A DNA stretch of 64,000 nt from Rotaria socialis (lineage: Eukaryota > Rotifera > Eurotatoria > Philodinida > Philodinidae): contig CAJNYU010002705.1 of the NCBI GenBank assembly GCA_905331475.1, positions 42,600 through 106,599 on the forward strand, in the 5' to 3' direction. The position numbers were made by a program, and so were the translations under genes. The notes below the pieces were generated by a model, which did not search any database, was not told the DNA's origin, and saw only the letters and a program-made list of their open reading frames with translations. Shown one piece after another: positions 1 to 10,384 of this stretch. The first letter of the stretch is position 1. The number at the start of each line of letters is the position of its first letter.

Positions 1-379
1 TATAATGCACACCTCCGTGTCCTGGACATCTCATGGTTTCACAAAGCAACTTTACCAAAGTGAAATTCTGTATAGTGAATACTAATTATGGCTTAAAAGA
101 AAATATCAGATGACTATAAAAGATCATACAACGTGATGACTCTTTTTTATTTATAAGACAGCGAAATGACAAAAAAAAGATAATGTTTAGTGGTGGGAAA
201 AGACGCCCGTTGTGTTGAATAGGTGACAGAAGTATGTATATATATATATATATATATATATAATCACATTGTAACATTTGCGTCACTTTCACCTATATTT
301 ATTAAATGTCTGACTATAAAATAACATTCAATCAATCATGATTAAATTGGATAGTAATGGAGATTCAGTAAAAACGTGA
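1..379. other. Intergenic, with TA microsatellite
   Basis: I see no gene here. A (TA)n microsatellite lies at about 234-262. The open frame crossing it on the minus strand is mostly a Tyr-Ile run produced by that repeat, so I do not treat it as coding. Confidence 0.6.
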
Positions 380-685
380 CTGAAGCAAGGCTCATCGGAA
401 ACAACATTTATTTATACAATATGTCGTACTAGTGATCTAGACTGTTCTAGCAAAGGCTGGAAAGCTGTTGAACAGCACATGCAAAATGAAAAACTCAAAA
501 ATAATTTGAATGCTCCGAAGAATAATTCACAACTTATCTTTTCAGTATTGGTAACAACATCTTTCACGTCGTCTACACATACTATTCAATTAGTTGATCC
601 AAATAAACCTTTGTTGTTCGATGATCAAGTATCACAAACTGAAATGTTATGGGCGTTGAAGTTTGTTCAAAATACATCTTTCTAA
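380..685 (+). pseudogene. Relic of a BED-finger hAT-like transposon protein
   Basis: The frame is open from 380 to the stop at 683-685. It reads like the N-terminal region of hAT-type transposase-derived proteins. There is a degenerate zinc-finger segment around FIYTICRTSDLDCSSKGW, then a His-containing helix (KAVEQHMQNEKLKNNLN). A short linker leads to a conserved-looking tail, QTEMLWALKFVQNTSF. In intact relatives the second Cys of the finger and a second His in the helix are expected; here they are Ser and Leu. No downstream catalytic region follows, and the frame has no good start upstream. I read this as a truncated, mutated fragment and not a working gene. The family assignment is by eye from the pattern finger, EllWalk, Vq and needs a profile search. 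Confidence 0.45.
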
Positions 686-1314
686 GTAGACATTAAATAG
701 AACCGATATGTTGTCGACTGTATGCCATTTTTGGTTCAGCACGAATATTTCTTGTAGGATCGAAGGCTGAAAAAAGTCCTCTTTTTCTTGAAACTAAGTA
801 TCCTCTCTTTTCCTCTTTTTTTCTAAAATGCTTGGTGGGATGCCAGAAAAATGAAAATAAATTACAGAAAAAATGTTTCGATGGGTTTTCATAAAGCATA
901 TAAGCACTGCTTGATGTTTTAGTTTATTTTCTACATTTAAAACTATTCCTCATTGCTTTCAAAAAGAAAATTTTGTTGGTGAATCAATGAAATATTTCAT
1001 TTAAAAGTAAAGAAACATCAACATGTTTTTCTTCATTAATCGACCTTGTACTAGACTTTTCTCAGATGAGAAATCACTACGAAACCATATGAGAACAATA
1101 GAGTATGGTTTAAAAATTCTTTTCTTTCTCAAGATAAACAACAAACATTGGTTGAACAAAGTATAAGCATAAAATAGCAACATTAGCAGTTAAAATGAAC
1201 TGGACAGTTTGACCGAATTCATTGGCACATTTAGAATTTTGATATTGATAACTCGATTCAAGATTTTGCTGAGTACCTTGTAGAGTTTTATGTTCCTATT
1301 AGAAATATTCTTTT
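686..1314. other. Intergenic, no gene seen
   Basis: AT-rich sequence between the transposon relic and the small repeat protein. Short open frames on both strands show no recognisable family or internal pattern. Confidence 0.6.
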
Positions 1315-1785
1315 CTAAGGGACATATCTCGATATTGTCCATGGTCTTTGCGGATAGTTATAATGGTTGTCATTCTTAGTCCAAGAAGACTCCCATGATG
1401 ACCTTGTTTCAGGCTGTGTACGAACGATATAATTAGGAACAATCGACGACTTTGTTGGTTCCATGAAACGATAATTTTCATTCTTAGTCCAAGAAGACTC
1501 CCATGATGACTTTGTTTCAGGCAGTGTATGAAAGATATAATTAGGAACCAAGTGCGGTTTTGTTGGTTTCACAAAACGTTGATCGTAAGCTGAATGATAG
1601 TGAGGACAAGTCGTTGGTTTGATTCGTGATGTTATTGCTCGACGGGAACAAACCAAGCATGATGTTGAATTAGTACTATTACGTAAATCGTTCAAATCTC
1701 GTCGAATACTCTCGAGATCACGCCGAAATGAGTCGCGAGCATTATTTTGAGTAGTATTCTGCGCGTAAGAAGGCACAACATACAT
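1315..1785 (-). CDS. Hypothetical protein with a tandem duplicated 38-residue unit
   Basis: A 156-residue single-exon frame. I do not recognise the family. The N-terminal part (about residues 14-40) is rich in Arg, Asp, Asn and Leu and could form a short coiled helix. One CxxC-like pair follows (CLVC). The second half consists of two near-identical units, each containing a PTK-x-x-(L/I)VPNYI segment and a PET(K/R)SSWESSWTKN segment, at roughly residues 73-110 and 111-147. The duplication is also plain in the DNA (about 1345-1585). Conservation of frame across the duplicated DNA argues that it is or recently was coding. There is no signal peptide or membrane segment. The start is the first Met and sits just downstream of an A-rich leader. 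Confidence 0.5.
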   Translation of the reverse strand: MYVVPSYAQNTTQNNARDSFRRDLESIRRDLNDLRNSTNSTSCLVCSRRAITSRIKPTTCPHYHSAYDQRFVKPTKPHLVPNYIFHTLPETKSSWESSWTKNENYRFMEPTKSSIVPNYIVRTQPETRSSWESSWTKNDNHYNYPQRPWTISRYVP

Positions 1786-3015
1786 TTTTTAGAAGGGTAA
1801 GAAAGAAAGAAAGTAGTTCGAAGTATCTCACTTTTCTTTTGTCAGTGACAATATTTAAACAAGTGTTTTGTTTTCTTTCTACAGTACAAGGACTGGCATA
1901 AAAACGAGTCAGTCTTTTTTCAGATGAGAGAAAAAGACGATTTTCTCTTTAAATATGAGTTCTCTTCTTTTTTATTTCTATCGCCGACAGTGTTTTAAAA
2001 CTCAATTAACCAATGCGAAGCATTTTTATAAATGAAAACTTGCAAATGCTTCATAATTTTAGAAAAAAATAATAAATTTTGAAAGAACATTCGTTTGTGT
2101 TAAATAGTAAGAAAATCAAAAGAGAGGAAACACTTGCATGGCACTAATGTTTTTTTCTACTTGACTATACTTATTGCATAGTAAAAAAGACAAAAAGTCA
2201 ATAAAGTGTAATCCGATTTTTTTGGGTGTGGACTTGTTTAAGTTTAGAGTTGGTGCTAAAGTATAGCCAACGTCTGTCACTGCAGCTTTTAAGGCTTCAG
2301 TTTTCAGTTTTCTCCAAGTTTTTATTTCTCAAGAGCTTCTTTAGCAAAATACGAAAAGCTCAGGGAGCATAAATCCGAAACAGTTGATTTTTCTTTAAAA
2401 TTAAACAGCGAAGTAGAAAGTTGGGCTATATTAAGTTGTACAGCTAGGATTTATTTTATTGTTATGAAAATCCGATTCTAATAAATAAATTCATTTTTGA
2501 AATATAGAATTTACAAGTGAATACGGAAAAACAATAAGTAAATGGAAAGCACACTAGTCGTACGAGATTCTTCTCATTGTCGATTTGAACATGAATTGAA
2601 TTTTATCTTGTTACATATCTATTTGAAACTATATAAATTTTGAATCATTCATGCTCAATTTGAATTCTACACCTGAGTTTATCTCTTTTCTCATTGATAA
2701 TATCAACTAAACCTAATAGATATACATGGAATATTTATTCATTCAATTGAATAATTGATCTAACAAAATTCTAATGACTATTTCTAATAGTTTAATTTAT
2801 AAATTTTCTCTACAAATTTTTCATAAAATCAAATGACTTACACTTGAATCATCAATTGTCGAATTTTGTACTCTTGATTGGTATGAGCTCGCATCAGAAA
2901 TAGTTAGAGATCACTTTACTGATTAAGACATTTTCTTCGACACTTTTAATAATAAAAACTATTGGAAAAACATAATCATTTGTAACTATTTGCCAGTGTT
3001 TGATCCCAATTGATA
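1786..3015. other. Intergenic, no gene seen
   Basis: AT-rich sequence with homopolymer runs and no convincing coding frame on either strand. It ends at the left target-site duplication of the hAT-type element. Confidence 0.6.
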
Positions 3016-3023
3016 GCTGCAAC

Positions 3024-4177
3024 CAGAGACCGAAACCGATGACAAAAGTGCCATTCGATTCGATTCGGCTTTTTAGAACTGTGATTCGATTCGATTCGGG
3101 TTTTCTGACCTTTTAAAAAATGTAATTCGATTCGATTCGGGTTTTCTGGTCTTTTTAAAATTGTAATTCGATTCGATTCGGCTAAAAACACGAAAAAAAT
3201 CAATTCGATTCGATTCGATTCGACTCAAATTGGGTTTACAAAATATGGTATTCACTATTACATAGTATTGTTGTTTTCAGAGTGTCATCTTAGAATGAGA
3301 ACAGTCTGTCGATCTTCCATAGAAATATGTTGAATAAATATAATTTATGAAGATATACATAATAATTATTCATTTTTTTCAAGAAAGAACACATAAAATA
3401 TAAATTAATGAACACATCTAAGTAGACTAATTAAATAAGTTTATTTTCTATAGAACGAAGAAAAATAATATCATTTACTGTATATGGATCTATATTTACA
3501 GTTGACCATAGCCATACTTAATAAATGAAGAGGTTGGTATCAAGACCCCAATCGCACTGGAAATGTGAATTAAGTTAAAGTCTTATTCAGTAATCTAATT
3601 GATACATTAAGAGCTAAGATCACCTCTAAAGTATTACTTAACTCTTAATGCACCAGTCACATGGCTTAATTAAATTAAACTATAATGTTAATTTACTTCT
3701 CAGCGTGATTGGGGCCTAAGTTGACTAACGAAAAAAGAAAAGAAAGATGGAACGCTCGTTGTAAGTGAGCATTTCTTATGCCAATCAAAATGCACTTGAC
3801 CATGATAACGATATGAAGAGAACAGGGATGACCATTAAATAAGCACGACTGACAGAAACAAAGAAAGAGAAACAGTGGACGTCCTTTTTCATGCGTCATC
3901 TCTTATACTAGTCAACTGCCCTCGACCATAACACCAGAACAAAGAAAATGATTTTCAATAGCCGAATGAAACTGAAAAAAAACGAATCGATTCGATTCGA
4001 CCTCTTTTCTAGAAGTATCATTCGATTCGATTCGGCTTTTTTTCAATTATTTTTTTATTCACTCGACTCGATTCGGCTTTTTTTCAATTTTTTTTTATTC
4101 ATTCGATTCGATTCGGTAGTTTTGAAGTTCCATTCGGAATCGATTTATTCGGCAATTCGATTCGATTTCGGTCTCTG
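3024..4177. mobile_element. Non-autonomous hAT-type element (MITE) with 8-bp TSD
   Basis: The element starts CAGAGACCGAAA and ends with the inverted counterpart TTTCGGTCTCTG. It is flanked on both sides by the same 8 bases, GCTGCAAC, at 3016-3023 and 4178-4185. An 8-bp duplication plus CAG-starting termini is the hallmark of the hAT superfamily. Subterminal regions on both sides (3055-3235 and 3980-4170) are arrays of an ATTCG/TCGAATCG motif in opposite orientation. These arrays generate misleading frames of repeated Glu-Ser-Asn-Arg-Ile or similar. No transposase is present in the 1154 bp, so it would need an enzyme supplied elsewhere. A second palindromic insertion is nested inside at 3546-3714. 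Confidence 0.85.
3546..3714. repeat. Imperfect palindrome nested in the hAT-type element
   Basis: The segment begins CCCCAATC and ends GATTGGGG. It contains further mirrored blocks inside, for example CATTAAGAG against CTCTTAATG. It behaves like a small foldback or MITE insertion inside the larger element. I could not identify a target duplication. Confidence 0.5.
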
Positions 4178-4185
4178 GCTGCAAC

Positions 4186-4630
4186 TACTAAAACCAACTA
4201 CATCGAAAAATCTTACAATAATATTCCATATTTATTTATATGAAAAGTTTTTAGTGCATTATTCACAATGTTCAGATTGATTTCGATCTCTAACGGTATT
4301 AGAATCCTATGTTGAAATTGACTTTTACGAAGACTATGTCTATTTAGTTAGTGATCAAAACCACACATTCTATATTATCATTTACTCTTTGACGTTTTTT
4401 TTCGTCCATCAACAATAATCAATTGTAACGCTGTTCTTTTATTTTTTTTAAAGAAGAAATTTTCTAGTTCAAAATAATTTTCATTAACTCATAAGTCGAC
4501 GATATTTTGATGATCATTTTTTACTTTTTATCGAGGTAGTTGACCATCAAACGGAGATATTCAATATATAACTTTCATAATATTAAGGAAAATTCACGAA
4601 TGAACGATTCCGCCATCGTTAGTCGACATT
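4186..4630. other. Intergenic, no gene seen
   Basis: AT-rich spacer between two miniature elements, with no convincing coding frame. Confidence 0.6.
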
Positions 4631-4803
4631 TACACTGTAAAAAAAATTCGTAGAATACTAAACCCTTAAGGGTTGATGATTATGTGGAAAATACCCTTTA
4701 GGGTTTATGAAAATTTTCAAAAATGGAAAGAGGGTTTATTATACGTTGCACTTTCATCAACCCTTTTTGGGTTTAGTATTCTACGGATTTTTTTTACAGT
4801 GTA
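4631..4803. mobile_element. Tc1/mariner-type miniature element
   Basis: A 173-bp element with inverted termini of about 35 bp. The outer bases are TACACTGTAAAAAAAAT on the left and TTTTTTTTACAGTGTA on the right, with TA at both outer edges as expected for a TA target site. Inside, an AGAATACTAAACCC block is mirrored by GGGTTTAGTATTCT. There is no coding capacity. A matching right terminus occurs alone at 54573-54593. Confidence 0.75.
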
Positions 4804-6018
4804 CGCAGTACTCGAAAATTTTCTCTAGATGCCAAAGCCTATTTTAGTCATCCATAAATATTCTGATTACAAAGGAAGAAAAGATGTTATCTAGAATAAA
4901 TTTTTCAATTTCATTAAAATACGTTTATTCCACATAAGATATTTTGTTTAAGATTTGAAAAAGTAAATACAAAAGAGTAATGCAGGTAAAAACAGCTCAT
5001 TCTGACAGTAAAGCATATTCTTCAAATTAAAGTTTTATGCGAAACTATCTCTATTTTTTATATTCATGATTCTGTTATGATCGTCCGGCAACCAGAATAA
5101 TTAAATCAATTTAATGTCTACTTTTTATATCGCAAAACCCGAGTACCCTAAAGTGCAAATTTCTATAATTGATTAAATACGAACAGGAATATTGATTCAA
5201 AAAAGTTTATTCAAAAACACAATAATCTAATCTATATTGACTATCATCTCAGGTCGAGAAGTAAGGGTCGGTTCTCGGAGGAAAATACCATAAATTGCCG
5301 GATCATGGAAGTTATTCCGACCGGAAAATTTTCGAACTTTATTCCGGTAGATTCCAACCAATTCCTGTTCTGTCCGGCAGAAACCGACCGAAAATCATCG
5401 GGAAAAAGAGCGAAAATTTTCCGACCGGAATACTACTCCCATGTTCTGGTGATTTACGGTGTTTCCTGCAGGACACAGTAATTTTCCGGCGTTCGTCGTG
5501 CGGCTTCCTGCAGTATCCGATGACCGGAACGATCGACCTGGGGCACATAACTTTTCATTTGTAGAAAATTTGAATCAAAAGTATCACGATAATTTCGATA
5601 TCATTTCTTTACAAACATATTTCAGAATTGCAAGCTCACTCTTTTTTTATTAACTAACTGTTCTTATTTAGATTCAGCTTTTGCAAAACCAATATTGAAA
5701 CCAAAAGTGAAGAGATATATTCATGCTTAGAATATACATCTTTATGTAGTTTCTTTGAACTTATCTGATCATCATTGAACTATTTAGTTCTTTTTGAGAA
5801 AAAAGTTATTTAAAAAAAAATATAATCGAATAAGACTACAAAGATGATGCTTATCTGGCGACTCATCATCATCAGCAGCAATATTAGTATGCAATTGTTA
5901 CCATCGAAATCTCACGAAAAGGTCATTCATCACTTACTGTATATTTCATGGGTAACAGAGGAAAACAAGAAACATGCTGTAATCTTATATTGGACAAAGA
6001 GAAAACAATTCACAAGTC
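4804..6018. other. Intergenic; GC-richer CCGG-repeat island at 5250-5540
   Basis: No gene is supported. The segment 5250-5540 stands out by its higher GC and repeated CCGACCGGAAAATTTTC-like and CCGG motifs. It starts CAGGTCGA and ends TCGACCTG, so it may be another hAT-like miniature element, but no 8-bp flanking duplication is visible. The frames on both strands across it appear to be by-products of the repeats. Confidence 0.45.
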
Positions 6019-6966
6019 TTATTCGAGAGAAAATCGTTGAACACGATGATTATTATAGTCGCCGACATAGAGACTACCATGTCGATCGAAAGACAAGCCA
6101 ATGGGGTAATTTAACTGATTTGCTCCTGCTCCTTGTCTATTTCCACCCACAATTAAAGTGCCTAGTTTCGCTCCTTGAGTCCAGCGCATTACACGATTAT
6201 TCCACGTGTCTGCTACATAGAGTGTACCCAATGTATCGACGAAGAGTCCATTTGGATACCACAATTGTGTCGGAGCATCCCCGTTGCCTTGTCCTCCAGC
6301 AATCACAATGCCTTCTTTTGTATCTTTTGTCCATTTCATCACACGATGATTATTCCAGTCTGAAACGTAGATATTTTGTTGTCCATCAACAAAGAGATGT
6401 GACGGCGAACTGAGTTGATTGGTACCATTACCTTGACCATTTCCACCAGCCACGAGAGTGCCATTCTTCTCACCCAATTGATATCGTCTTACTTCATGTT
6501 TTCCGGTCTCAGAGACGTAGAGATATTTCTGATCATCCAAAGCCAATCCCCAACAAGCGATGTTGTCGATGAGGATTTCTCCTTGTGTTGTGCCATTACG
6601 ACGAGACCATCGTACAACTCTTCGATTCTCTGAATCACAAATAATGAGACTATCTGTCTCTTTGTCAATTAAGACATCAGTTGGACTATTCAATTGATTC
6701 AATCCATTTCCTTGGCCTTTTCCACCAGCAACAATTTGTCCATTCGTTGTACCATCTTTCTTCCATTGAATGATACGATGATTCCACATGTCAGCAATGA
6801 CTACTGTTTGATCATCATCAACGAAGAGTCCTCGAGGGGAGTAGAGTTTATTAGTGGTATTGCCTTGCCCTTTGCCTCCAGCAACAGTCACTCCTTTCTG
6901 CACCCATGTGGCATTGACAGAAATATTAACTAGAAAAAAACTTAAAAAACAAAGGAAATCTCTCAT
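6019..6966 (-). CDS. Secreted NHL-repeat beta-propeller protein
   Basis: The predicted protein has 315 residues counted from the Met at 6966. I prefer this start because it opens a clean signal peptide (MRDFLCFLSFFLVNISVNA). The frame is open 41 codons further upstream, to a Met at 7089. The rest is a chain of about six NHL units. Each has an AGG(K/N)GQG turn, a (L/I)xxPxGLFVD strand and a (V/I)AD-W-NHR(V/I)-W strand. The protein ends LYVGDYNNHRVQRFSLE, which closes the blade. NHL propellers are binding platforms; the ligand cannot be read from sequence. The protein is probably extracellular. A decayed paralogue lies on the other strand at about 40505-41344. Family assignment is firm, function unknown. 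Confidence 0.85.
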   Translation of the reverse strand: MRDFLCFLSFFLVNISVNATWVQKGVTVAGGKGQGNTTNKLYSPRGLFVDDDQTVVIADMWNHRIIQWKKDGTTNGQIVAGGKGQGNGLNQLNSPTDVLIDKETDSLIICDSENRRVVRWSRRNGTTQGEILIDNIACWGLALDDQKYLYVSETGKHEVRRYQLGEKNGTLVAGGNGQGNGTNQLSSPSHLFVDGQQNIYVSDWNNHRVMKWTKDTKEGIVIAGGQGNGDAPTQLWYPNGLFVDTLGTLYVADTWNNRVMRWTQGAKLGTLIVGGNRQGAGANQLNYPIGLSFDRHGSLYVGDYNNHRVQRFSLE

Positions 6967-7089
6967 AAGAGGTAGTATTAGAAAGACAACATGTAAAGTG
7001 TGAAAAGCACTCTCGAGTACTCTAAGGTAATCCGGTGGCATGTGAAGTTCATTAGTAACAAAAATCGTATAATTTCGAAAGTAAGACAA

Positions 7090-9517
7090 AGGTTCTGTAT
7101 TGATTTTTTTTCGAAATTCATGAAAATTTAACGAAAATTATCAATTCGGAAATTAAAGAAAGATCTTGATACGGTGTAGAAACGCCTTTATATACTGGAA
7201 GATTCTTCCTAATAATCGTTCTAGAGACGAGTAGAAAAATCATGAGAATGAATCTGTAACAGCTTATTTAGAAGGAAAGATTAGAGAATTTGAATGAATT
7301 CTCAATGGTAAGCATCATGAGAAAGATTTTTCGCAGACGCGAAGAATTATATAAGATTGGAACAGAAGATAAGCGAAGAGTTGTATGAAATTGAAAATTC
7401 CCGATGAAGATTGTTTGATTAGAGATGTAACATTATTATCTTTACTAAGGTACAATCCGTTGCAATAGTTGGAGGGCTATGAAGACACAGTGATAAATAT
7501 ATGTTGATGCGGCACTAGTACAATTTGTCGCAATCAGTTCGTTGGATATAGAGGACAGAGTACATTAATTGGAATAAGCAATTTTGTTGACATATGTAGT
7601 TTGTTTTTCAATTAATGATCTCAAAAAATGTTTTCACTTACAATAATCAGATTCCTTCTACTATTTATTTTAAATTTATATTAGCTAAAAATAAATTTTA
7701 ACTCAAAATTCAATTAAGCTTTTTAAATTAAGATGTAATTTCCTCCTGATTTTACATTTCAAAAATTAGGTTTTTAGTTTGAGATTTTATAAAACTTATT
7801 TTTCGACAAAATAGATCCTTTTAAACTTTAATGGATCTCCTGAAAAAGTTATATGCGAAACATATCAAGTTATAAGATTTAATTCAACTATTCTTTTAAA
7901 GCTCGCCACATTGGAAACTCAACAAACTCATTTCGAAAGTTTTGAAACTCACGGAGAATTATTCCATAAAGTACTAAGCAAAGCATACAGATAAAAAAAA
8001 GAGTAAATTTGGCTTCATTTCTTGAGTTTCTTACCTCAAGATTTTAACACAAGACTGTAAATAGCAGACTATTGACATTTTGATGGAAGAAATTTTAAAT
8101 AATTTTTAGGGAAATGAAGCACGTATTTGTAGAAAGATAATCTAGTATCCCTGAAGAGATCTGATCATTTTTTTAAAAAAGTTTATGTTACTATAGAAAT
8201 TAAGATTTAAAACTGTCATAGGAAAAATTGAATTTTTAAATTAAAAATTTTAATCTTTCTAACAGGAATATCTCAAATTCTCTTAAATAAAAACTTTAAA
8301 ATTTTCTTAATATAATTTTAATTTCTACTGTAACATACACATGTATGTTTAAAAAACAAAGTAAACAAGATCACTTAATTCAATTAATGTACTCTTTCCC
8401 TTAAATGCGACGAATTGAACGGTCACCGAAAAAACATTTCTAATCCTATTGAACTCTTAACGAGAATAAATACCGTTATTACGTTTTGCAAAAAGATCAG
8501 CATGTGTTCACAGGTTCGATTTCTTAACTGAGTATGTCCATAACAAAGGGAAAAAATAATATGATTTAGAGAAATTGATATGAACCGTACTTCGAGGCAA
8601 ACATATCCCGCATATATAATTGTTCTCTCACTATAGTGAGAGAACACTTGAAAAGATGAACTCTTTGATTACTGCTCAAGAATATAAGATATAATTAAAC
8701 TATAGTTGTATGTTAAATAACATTTAAAACTCAATTGATTAATCTTATAACCTTATCAACCGAGTTTCTCATGTTTCAATGTAATAAAAACTCAAGCAAA
8801 TAATCCATAGAACATTGTAAAATAAATTATAGATCCTCTTGGATACTTGTCATATTATTCTGGTATATTTGATTGATAGAAGAAGAAGCACAAAACATTT
8901 TCATTTGTAATCATTCCAAAACAAAACGCTATTCTATACTGATCTTGGAAAAAGAAAATAATAAACAAGGTATTGTTTCTTTCGTTTCTATTGATATTTT
9001 TGAAAATAACTTCAGTGTTATTGTCGAATGATTATTTATAAAATGAAGTAATAATTCATTTAGAAGCACTAGAATTCGTCAAATGGAATATTTTGACATG
9101 TTCACTGTCATATAGCTGTGAAAAAGTCTTCTACTCAAACTTGCCTACACAAATTATGAATAAGCAATATTCATGCATAATCTCTTGGATTACTTTCGTA
9201 TCAGATGAACTAGAAAAACTAAGGCCTTTTTCTATCAAATTTCTTTTAGTATTTTTTTCTGAAACAATACAAGCTATTTTGAAAAAGTATAATCAGCATA
9301 TGTTTCGCGTTCGATTATTTCATCAGTTTTTGAAAAAATCTATACCAAAAAACTCTTTTGAAATAATTTATTCTTCTAAATTTATGAAACTATAATTCAT
9401 CTTAAATCAAATTTATTATATAGGTAGGGTATAAATGTCAACATTTACCTTCTCGTGGCTCGGACCTAAACACTCACAGTTACACATTTTCACTAGATTT
9501 TGTAGAGATAAATAGAT
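7090..9517. other. Intergenic, mostly featureless; one perfect palindrome
   Basis: AT-rich sequence. A perfect 26-bp palindrome lies at 8621-8646, centred on CTATAG. A 100-codon plus-strand frame at 9093-9395 has no start context, no recognisable family and an AT-driven composition, so I leave it unannotated. Confidence 0.5.
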
Positions 9518-10270
9518 CTACTTACTGAACCCATGTATTGCTCTTCTCAGTTTGTTGATATCTTCTTCAAGCATTGGAATAGATGCTATTTCATTTTTTT
9601 GGTTCTGAATTTCTGATTGAGCATTTTCCAGTTGAATTTTTTGTAGTTTTATTGTCTCTTCGAATTGAATCTTTTGTTGTTTCAGTGCGTGCTCTAGTTG
9701 AACCTTCTCAGGTTTCATTGTCTGTTCCAGTTGAGCAATTTGCTCTTGTACCTGAACCTTTTGTTGTACTATTTGATTTTGGAGGTCTTCTATATCTAAA
9801 GTTTGCTTTTTAATAACCTTATATAATCCATCAACCATCGGTCTTAGTTTTTCGAATAAACACATTTGGATGTGTTCGCTATGTTCATTCTTCGGCCCGG
9901 ACCACGGACATCCAACATCCTTCCCTAAGCAATCCATTCGACGTTCAGGACAACTCTCCTTGACATGTTTATAAAAAGTTCGTCTGTTTAGATTGGGTTC
10001 CCCGCAAAACCGGCAGCGTATTTTAAGGTTATCGGTGATTGAGATAGTAGGATGGTTTATTATCAAATGAGCAGTGGTCAATAATTGATTACACGACCGT
10101 GACGGACAATGTGAACCACTTCTAATTTTAGGTTCAATACATGCACCACAATAAGTATAGCCACATTGAGTCACAACTGGACCAATAAAAGGATTGTGGC
10201 AGAGTTCACAGAGCAGGCTTTCACCAATGCTCGCTCTATCGGTATATTCATCGGAATTGTTTGATGCCAT
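9518..10270 (-). CDS. RING / TRAF-type zinc-finger protein with coiled coil
   Basis: I start at the Met at 10270 (MASNNSDEYTDRAS). The bases just upstream on this strand read TTCTTTTCAG, so a 5'-UTR intron probably ends there. The earlier in-frame Met is then intronic. Residues about 18-60 form a RING-like finger: CELC, QCGYTYCGAC, then a variant last pair (CPSRSC). Residues about 85-135 form TRAF-type Cys/His fingers (CRFCGEPNLN, HVKESCPERRMDC, CPWSGPKNEHSEHIQMC). A long Gln/Glu-rich coiled coil follows to the end. This architecture fits TRAF-like or RING E3 adaptor proteins that oligomerise through the coil. There is no MATH domain. The stop lies inside a sequence that also reads as a splice donor (GTAAGTAG), so a further 3' exon is possible. 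The exact partner pathway is unknown. Confidence 0.8.
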   Translation of the reverse strand: MASNNSDEYTDRASIGESLLCELCHNPFIGPVVTQCGYTYCGACIEPKIRSGSHCPSRSCNQLLTTAHLIINHPTISITDNLKIRCRFCGEPNLNRRTFYKHVKESCPERRMDCLGKDVGCPWSGPKNEHSEHIQMCLFEKLRPMVDGLYKVIKKQTLDIEDLQNQIVQQKVQVQEQIAQLEQTMKPEKVQLEHALKQQKIQFEETIKLQKIQLENAQSEIQNQKNEIASIPMLEEDINKLRRAIHGFSK

Positions 10271-10384
10271 CTGAAAAGAATAAAATATGATCAAATGGAA
10301 AAGAACATAGAGATTATTATTCAAAATCGCAAATTGATTAAATTGATGACGCAATCTTGTCAGCAAAAGAGTAAGATCATCCAA

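Noticed and set aside
86-292. 68-codon minus-strand frame
   Set aside because: Centre is a Tyr-Ile run from the TA microsatellite.
2976-3255. Minus-strand frames rich in repeated Glu-Ser-Asn-Arg-Ile
   Set aside because: They are translations of the ATTCG subterminal arrays of the hAT-type element, not genes.
3948-4280. 110-codon plus-strand frame
   Set aside because: It crosses the right subterminal array and the end of the same element; its Ser/Phe/Arg composition comes from the repeat.
5295-5564. 89-codon frame in the GC-rich island, with another frame opposite
   Set aside because: Both strands are open because of CCGG repeats; no family or start context.
6175-6933. Plus-strand frames opposite the NHL gene
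   Set aside because: They lie on the reverse strand of a clear NHL-repeat coding sequence.
9093-9395. 100-codon plus-strand frame
   Set aside because: AT-driven composition, no recognisable motif and no splice partner.
10271-10384. N-terminal extension of the RING/TRAF-like protein
   Set aside because: The sequence directly before the preferred Met is a splice acceptor, so the extension is probably intronic.
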